Shown: positions 58,076 through 64,000 of the stretch, piece by piece
How positions within the stretch are numbered: the stretch's first letter is position 1
How the letters are laid out: each line of letters starts with the position of its first letter
Origin: Isoetes taiwanensis
Taxonomy: Eukaryota; Streptophyta; Lycopodiopsida; Isoetales; Isoetaceae
Assembly: GCA_021234155.1 (NCBI GenBank)
Contig: JAJEKV010000006.1
Span: 11,121,317 to 11,185,316, forward strand
DNA: 64,000 nucleotides
Direction of reading: 5' to 3'
Made by a program: the position numbers and the translations under genes
The notes under the pieces: generated by a model
The model's input: the letters and a program-made list of their open reading frames with translations, nothing else
Told to the model about the DNA's origin: nothing
Databases searched by the model: none

Positions 58076-58735
58076 CGAGGTTACATGATTTATTTATACA
58101 AGAAATTTATCGCGGCGGCCTTGCGGCCACCGCGAACATTTCTCTTCTCCAACCCACTGCAAAAGAAGTTTTGTGCTAAGTCGAATAGATCTCAATTCTG
58201 GACATCCTTGAGATGCGACGATAGAGATGTATGTTGATTGCACTGTACTTGGAACTATATCTGATAGAATTGCGTGTTGCACATGTACTTGGAACTATAT
58301 CTTATAGAATTGCGTGTTATGCAACGGGATAACATTGTGATTCAATTTGCTTATTGGGCAGTGCTTGTGTACGTACATTTCATCTATTGAGCCATTTTAG
58401 GTGATGACAATGGTTTCGTTCATTGAACATTGCTTGTGATCCATATTATTTTATTGTTTGCAGATCGTGTGGAATCCAAAGCTCTTAACGCATGCATGTG
58501 CAAGATTTTGAACATTGCACATTATGACATTGAAAAGTAATGCAGCACATTTATACTATACTAAGGTATTTCGTATTGTGTTTCATAACTCTAGTGAGCT
58601 GCCTATGGCAATATGGCACCAAAATCTCTCTCTTTAATTGGCAATATGGCCCCAAACCATATATGCTCTCTCTCTTTAATTTTGGTCTTTTCGGACACGC
58701 TATTGTAGATGTCTCACTGAATACTTATGAATAAT
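58076..58735. other. Unassigned
   Basis: AT-rich; a short direct repeat (gtacttggaactatatct twice near 58245-58300). No gene was recognised. Confidence 0.4.
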
Positions 58736-59203
58736 GTGCATGTTTCTTAATAGCAACAATACGTCCATCGTTTAGGGTTCCTTTATAAACGGTGGAGGTT
58801 GCTCCTCTACCTAAAATTGCTGAGGGGCTGTAATTTGAGGTAGCCATCTGAAGCTGAGAGCTGGTGAATGCTTCAATCCTGTTACGTTGATATTCCCAGA
58901 TATCATGCTTGTGTTTGTGTTTGAAATAAACATATAAGCTTATGACTGTAGCACCTATTAATACAATGGCACCAGCAACTGCTGCAACGACAGTTGAGAC
59001 TGGAATTGTTTTGGAATGACTAGGAGAATCTTTACTTGTGGGGGTGTAGAAGGAGAATTTGAGCAAACCCTGTCACTGTTATTTTGACACGGAGAAGACT
59101 CTAATGTGCCAGAAGAGCAGACAGAACAATCAAAACAAACCTTATCACTTGAACTAGGACAATTTCTGCCACTAGATATCCCGTATTGATCATTTCCACA
59201 CTT

Positions 59204-59208
59204 ATCCA
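59204..59208. repeat. Target-site duplication of element D, left
   Basis: atcca, repeated exactly at 60845-60849. Confidence 0.92.
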
Positions 59209-59381
59209 TGATAAATTATGGAATATCTTCCTGGTGATCTTACATCCAAAAGGTCACGATGACCTTTGGAGTGGATCGACACCATGAAACGGTGTCTCCT
59301 CTTAGTATATGTAACCTGTGGTGAGGCAGAGATTTCTCACCGAATCAATCAATATATCTTCTATTTCTGGTATATTTATCA
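59209..59381 (+). repeat. 5' LTR of element D
   Basis: Starts tgataaattatggaatatc and ends ggtatatttatca. Contains the palindromes aaaggtcacgatgaccttt and gacaccatgaaacggtgtc. Confidence 0.92.
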
Positions 59382-59393
59382 TGGTATCAGAGC
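59382..59393 (+). other. Primer binding site of element D
   Basis: tggtatcagagc, perfect plant initiator-Met-tRNA site, directly adjoining the LTR. Confidence 0.95.
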
Positions 59394-59689
59394 CCTTGTT
59401 CTGATCTGTAAAAGCCAACCACGAATTTAGGCCAGCATCTAATTTTAGAACAAGGTTTATATCTCTTTGCCTTTTTCGTCTTTGTTGGTCTTAGACATCT
59501 GAATCTGCTTATTTGTTAGGAGTAGAAGGAATCGAAAATTTTGGCATGAATTAAGTGGGAGATTGTTTATGAAAGCCTTGTATTACGGTGAAGATTAAAG
59601 ATTTGGTGAAGATTTGTAGCGATTGAATCTGTAAAGATGGGCTGCCGTGGAGTATCATGTACACCCGGCCGGTTGAGAAATTGGTGGAG

Positions 59690-60190
59690 AGGGGTTCCAT
59701 GGTTGGAAAACCATAATGAAGATGCGATTAATTGCGAAGGATTTATGGAATGTAAAGAAGCGCAGAGGCTAAACCCAAAGGCGTTGATCTTTGCGCTCAA
59801 GTGGGAGAATAAGAATGCGGGCTCTTGCCACAATCACTCTTGGTTTGAGCAAAGAGCTCATGCATCTCATCGGTGGTGAAACAACCGCTTTCGGGGGCAT
59901 GGGCTGGGCGGTGGGCATTTATGAAGGCAAGAACAATGCAAATCGGCATTATCTTAGGAAGAAATTCTTTCGTTTTACCATGGATTCAAAGCGCCAAATG
60001 TTGCTGCCCATGTAAGTACTCTTAAGGAATTATGGGGACAATTAGCCCAAAAGCTGGAGTAAAGATTGAAGATAGTGAAAGCGCCTCGGTCTTGCTTGCT
60101 AGTATTCCTTCTCCATCCCGTTCGACAATCTTTTGTAAGCATCTTTGGAAGCTAAAGATGTAATTACCTTTGATGAAGTAGTATGCTTGC
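59690..60190 (+). pseudogene. Copia Gag (UBN2-type) remnant in element D
   Basis: Plus-strand pieces: LKWENKNA, then in another frame RALATITLGLSKELMHLIGG, IYEGKNNANRHYLRKKFFRF and TMDSKRQM, and further fragments TLKELWGQLAQ and DVITFDEVV. The order fits the conserved N-terminal Gag region of Copia elements. Frameshifts and stops prevent a product. The zinc knuckle and everything downstream are missing. Confidence 0.8.
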
Positions 60191-60671
60191 CTTATTAAAA
60201 TTTGAAACAATCAAGAATGAAAGAAAGGATGAAGACTCAGGTCCTTCTTACGCAAAATATTCTTCACCAATACAAGTAAAGATAAACCAAATTGGAAATA
60301 TAGGGGCCCCGCTATGAGTGGTGACGAAAAGAAGAAAATGGGAAGTGTTTTCTTTCGAAATCTGGTCATTATATTCAGTGAATGTCTTGAATTGAAGAGG
60401 CTTCAATCTATCTTTGCCGGAGAAAGCTAATATTGCTAGCTCAGATTATTTTGAAGCTGCTTGTGAAGAATTCAAGGTCAAGAATATGTGAAGATTTTTC
60501 AGATTGCTCATAAGTGGGAGAGTAAAGATAATATGAGCATTTCAAAATCGCTACCGGGTCAAGAGCGGTCAAGATGCGATCAAGAATGGGATCCTCTTAT
60601 TGTTAAGAGTCATTTGTATTTTGTTAGGTCTAGATTAGAAGTATTATTATGGATGTTAGATCATGGGAGAG

Positions 60672-60844
60672 TGATAAATTATGGAATATCTTCTCGGTGA
60701 TCTTACATCCAAAAGGTCACGATGACCTTTGGGTGGATCGACACCATGAAGCGGTGTCTCCTCTTAGTATATGTAACTTTGTGGTGAGGCAGAGATTTCT
60801 CACCGAATCAATCAATATATCTTCTATTTCTGGTATATTTATCA
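60672..60844 (+). repeat. 3' LTR of element D
   Basis: 173 bp, near-identical to the 5' LTR, followed by atcca. Confidence 0.92.
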
Positions 60845-61416
60845 ATCCATGCAGATCGACTGGATAGCTACTAGTTTAGAAGATATATTACCTGTCTTGA
60901 CTCCAGAACCCCAACAAACAATCTCCTCCTTGTCTAACCCCGACCCCCGGTGTATGGTCTGAGGAGGCGGATATAAAGGAGAGTGGAACCCCTCTTGGTG
61001 CATCTAGAATATTATTTCCATTATCACCCCGGCAGATTTGCTTCATGGTTGTCGACCCTTAACCCACATGAGTGGCTATAACCAAGTGCTAGAGAAGAGT
61101 AAGTATGGTTACTTTCTGGAGGCACGCATTGCTTATTATCATTGTCACCCCAACACACAACTCTTTTAGTACCCTTCTCTATGCCACAAACATGGTTCTG
61201 CTGCGAGATATGGAATCATCTTTGTAGCCCTTGTTACGCTACCGTATTTGTTGCTTCTATAAAAGATCCCCACATGACATACTTACTATCATTCAATCTC
61301 AATCCACAACTGAATTTTTCCCAAAGAATCGATCTCATGGGGAAAGAAAATGGTCTTGAAGATTCTCCATTATAATCATAGCCCCAACAATCAACGTCTC
61401 GAATCCCTAAGCGCAC

Positions 61417-62515
61417 AACTATGCCGACCTCCGGAACTTATGCTTGAATAGTTGATATTTACATACAACGATGGAACAAAAATAATACATTACTCGACAT
61501 GGTATTAGTATTTATCAACAACAAAAAGTTGATCTTTGCAGCGGTTAAAGGGGAATCCATGATAAATACTCCGACTTACACTTGTGATAAACTTGTGATA
61601 AGCGGTGTTGAGTTCCTCACTATTTGCCTTTAAATATGCCCGGAATTTTTGGTGAACTGGAAAACCCAAATTATCGGCCAAATATGACACTACAGGAGGT
61701 GAGCAATTTTTCTGTTTAAGAAGAAGATAATCGGCAAATAGCACTCCTTATAATGATGCAAAAACACGAAATCAAAAGTGCTCTTTGTTATACTCGGTCG
61801 AGGATCGCTTGATATCATGAAGGACCGGTGCTAAAAGGGTGCAATCGAGGACTTTGATTTTTGAGGTAAGACACGAAATAAGAAATAAAGGCGCATTGAA
61901 TCTAATTATGCATGACAAAGCAGAAAGAAAAGGGCTTTGATTTTTTGAGGTAAGACCTGAAATAAGAAATAAGGCGCATTGAATCTAATTATGCATGACA
62001 AAACGTAAAGAAAAAGGGAAGCAAAAAGCAGAGGATTTAGAAGGCTACACCGCATGATTTGGCGTGCAATGTGGGAATTTTGGGATCAAACTCGACAGAG
62101 AAGCAAGCAAAAAAAAGGGGAATTTTTTTTGGAGCCAAGCTCGGCTATGGCGGATCTGAGCGGGACTTTTGAGCAAGATAGCGGGCCAACAACTCCAAGA
62201 ATCCTCCAACTCAGGCATTGTCGATTTTGATATCGATTTTTCACAAAAATAGTCGAATGATTCTATAAGGCGAAATAGTGCGGCCATAGCCACTTATTAA
62301 ATCCGGCTCCCATGGCTTTAGGATTAGGAGCGGGGCGTAAAGCGAGAATAGTTTAGATTTAAAGAGCAAAACCCACCTATAGATGAAAGTCCAAGTAACA
62401 ACAGAATAGACAGACCTGCTCCAAATTAGAAGAGCTCCAAAATTGATGCTTGGGGTGGCGGTCGCCCTAGCATCTTGTTGATCCACGCCCAACCGAGAGG
62501 AGAGCGAGCAGGCGG
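61417..62515. other. Unassigned, with a local duplication
   Basis: Two copies of tgaggtaagac, gaaataag and gcgcattgaatctaattatg lie at 61860-61915 and 61940-62000. Minus-strand frames at 61505-61744 and 62045-62293 have no recognisable motif; they might belong to the N-terminal side of the CR4-like gene, but this is unsupported. Confidence 0.45.
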
Positions 62516-62527
62516 CGATTTCATTTT

Positions 62528-62551
62528 CTCACAGTTTTTTTTTTTTTTTTT
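62528..62551. repeat. Poly(T) tract
   Basis: About 23 T residues; could be the reverse-strand tail of an old retroposon, but no flanking duplication was identified. Confidence 0.6.
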
Positions 62552-62592
62552 CCCTATTTTTTCCTTAGGAATCTGAACCTCGCCAAGTACCT

Positions 62593-62832
62593 TCCTTCCT
62601 TCCTTCCTTGAGGTTTATATATGTTAAGAAAATAGTCAACTTAATTGGGAGAGGGACCGAGGTTAATATACAGCCGAGAATAGAATATGCGGTTGAAAGG
62701 TTTGTTTATACGAGGGGGACAAGTGGCATGGGGTTGAAAGGTTGTAATATGTACACACGGGGCAAGGCAAGGCAAGTGCGCTGATAAAGGGTATTTGAAA
62801 CACATGAAGGAATGAAAGGAAGGAAGGAAGTA
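62593..62832. repeat. Inverted pair of tetranucleotide microsatellites
   Basis: (CTTC)n at about 62591-62611 and (GGAA)n at about 62816-62830 are complementary and 200 bp apart. Confidence 0.7.
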
Positions 62833-62839
62833 TATTTTA

Positions 62840-63400
62840 ACGTGTACAGAAAGAGATTGAGGAGGAGTTTGAGTGAGAAGCGATGGGGTGGATTTCATGG
62901 GTAGCAGGGGCAGCGGTGGTTATGGTGTACAAAGGTTATGGTGTTTGTGTTTAGATACCTCTAATACAAGAAGTCTTTGACTACTTTTCACAATAGATTC
63001 CTTTAAAAATCTATTGCTATTTAAATTATAGCAAAAATGAGCCTTGAAACTCTTTAAGTAGTAGAAGAACTCTTTGACTAGTTATCCATTTGATGACCAT
63101 TTTTTAAGAAAATATGATATGTCACATTCTTATATGCAAACATTCATAAAATTTATGAACATTGAAGGTCAAAGCCATCCTTGTTTAAATAGGATCATAT
63201 GATGCGAAATCTTCATACGCAGAAGTAATTGCATATAAGAAATTCGCCTGGTGTGATCCTTGCGTAAAAAAGTAAATAGAAACACAAATATTGAACTTAC
63301 AACTTAGCGTAAACAAATAGTCTTTTAATAAACCAACACTTTACATACTAACACTTTATACTTTAAATAAGATATTTCTTTCTTTCCTTTTACTTGAAAG
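62840..63400. other. Unassigned AT-rich
   Basis: No gene recognised; leads into the terminal tandem repeat. An aattcgcctggtgtgatcc half-site at 63240 is an outlying piece of it. Confidence 0.4.
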
Positions 63401-63410
63401 CTTTTTTTTT

Positions 63411-63960
63411 TTCAAGATGGATCACACCAAGCGAATAATACATATGCAAAAAAAAGGGACACACTAAATTCGCATGGTGTGATCCACTTTCTTATTTGTT
63501 GTCAAATTAAAATTAAACACAAGTACTCATTCCTATTTGTATCTAAAATGCTTTACCACTCTTAAGTACATAAGTCATTATCCATTTTCAAAGAGCATAT
63601 TATTTTTCAAGAAGGATCACACCAAGCGAATAGTACATATACAACAAAAATGGAACACACTAAATTCGCATCGTGTGATCCACTTTCTTATTTGTTGTCA
63701 AATTAAAATTAAACACAAGTACCCCTTCTCATTTAATGCTTTACCACCCCAAGTGCATAAAGTTATTAGTCCTTTTCAAAGAGCATATCTTTTTTTAAGA
63801 AGGATCACATCAAGCATCCTATTTGCATCTAAAATACTTTACCAACTCTAGTAGTACATAAAGTTATTAGCCCTTTTCAAAAAGCAAACACTTTATCAAT
63901 AAATGAGCACGTCACATATCCACACTTAACTTCAAATAAGACACATATATATTTCTTTTA
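63411..63960. repeat. ~190-bp tandem repeat with internal inverted motif
   Basis: Units start near 63419, 63614 and 63802 (ggatcacaccaagcgaat in the first two, shortened in the third). Each full unit also holds the near-complement attcgcatggtgtgatcc about 55-60 bp later, followed by tcttatttgttgtcaaatta. The unit may continue beyond the window. Confidence 0.85.
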
Positions 63961-64000
63961 TTAAAAGATAATCAAAGTAATTTTACTATAGGAAGTCATC

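Larger units (their letters stand above)
59209..60844 (+). mobile_element. Short Copia-derived LTR element D (TRIM-like), 1.6 kb
   Basis: LTRs of only 173 bp (59209-59381 and 60672-60844), TG...CA ends and a perfect atcca duplication. A perfect tRNA-iMet primer site abuts the 5' LTR (59382-59393), and gggagag precedes the 3' LTR. The ~1.3-kb interior has only a decayed Copia Gag segment; no pol. LTR size is typical of TRIMs, while the gag trace shows it is a deletion derivative of a Copia element. It is inserted in the CR4-like gene. Confidence 0.92.
58740..61416 (-). pseudogene. CRINKLY4-like receptor kinase, truncated and split by element D
   Basis: Minus strand, 5' part (61416-60845): propeller repeats of the CR4 ectodomain, DVDCWGYDYN, FSCGLRLNDSKYVMWGS, VVCWGDND, SHSCGLR, EIVCWGSG. 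The 3' part (59208-58740): TNFR-like cysteine-rich domain ([33 protein letters not shown]), a membrane helix ([20 protein letters not shown]), then the kinase start [33 protein letters not shown]. It ends there, losing everything after the ATP-binding lysine. In-frame stops interrupt the propeller part (near 61233). CR4 kinases act at the plasma membrane in epidermal development. Across element D the ectodomain frame (CMD, then KCG) continues with no lost codon apart from the duplicated target. Confidence 0.85.

Noticed and set aside
62045-62492. Minus-strand frames as first exons of the CR4-like gene
   Set aside because: No signal peptide followed by propeller repeats is readable, and the distance to 61416 is unexplained.

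Overview
This is nuclear DNA from a land plant. The evidence is one intact 12-exon gene for the plant-type fused methionine-salvage enzyme DEP1 (minus strand, 29178-33426), decayed copies of plastid starch synthase, CRINKLY4-like receptor kinase, PPR, histone H2A.Z and TM9SF genes, and several plant transposon superfamilies. Nothing seen fixes the lineage. The density of old, nested repeats suggests a large repeat-rich genome; a fern or other non-flowering plant is possible but unproven.

Layout. 0.2-1.0 kb: starch synthase pseudogene with introns. 3.0-3.8 kb: LINE remnant. 4.3-7.1 kb: LTR retrotransposon A without gag-pol. 7.17-26.45 kb: a 19.3-kb Mutator-like element (MULE) with ~285-bp terminal inverted repeats (TIRs) and a 9-bp target duplication. 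It carries a broken transposase, two composite minisatellite arrays of a GGTTTATCTGGACA motif in opposite orientations, and several unrecognised accessory reading frames. It has been invaded by a LINE fragment and by a gag-only LTR element (TR-GAG, element C).

26.5-33.4 kb: a MITE-like repeat, then DEP1. 34.1-38.6 kb: Harbinger and LINE remnants and local duplications. 39.4-40.7 kb: three short inverted-repeat elements side by side (an unassigned family with a 4-bp target duplication, a hAT type, a CACTA type). 41.8-45.6 kb: Ty3 relic, a hairpin, and a 1.2-kb foldback. 45.9-48.3 kb: PPR and H2A.Z pseudogenes. 48.58-54.21 kb: LTR element B (minus strand) holding a TM9SF fragment, itself hit by a MITE, plus a 0.46-kb foldback. 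54.8-55.3 kb: LINE tail. 57.6-61.4 kb: MITE-like cluster and a CRINKLY4-like receptor-kinase pseudogene split by a small Copia-derived LTR element (D) with a perfect target duplication. 63.4-64.0 kb: a ~190-bp tandem repeat.

How it fits together. DEP1 is the only clear functional host gene. The most unusual structure is the MULE: both TIRs contain an inward-facing start codon followed by a similar peptide, and the internal minisatellites amplify a motif also found in the TIRs, always facing inward from the nearer end. LTR elements A and B differ in body but share LTR termini and a Met-initiator-tRNA-type primer site, suggesting one autonomous partner moved both. All calls come from reading the sequence; no database search was possible.
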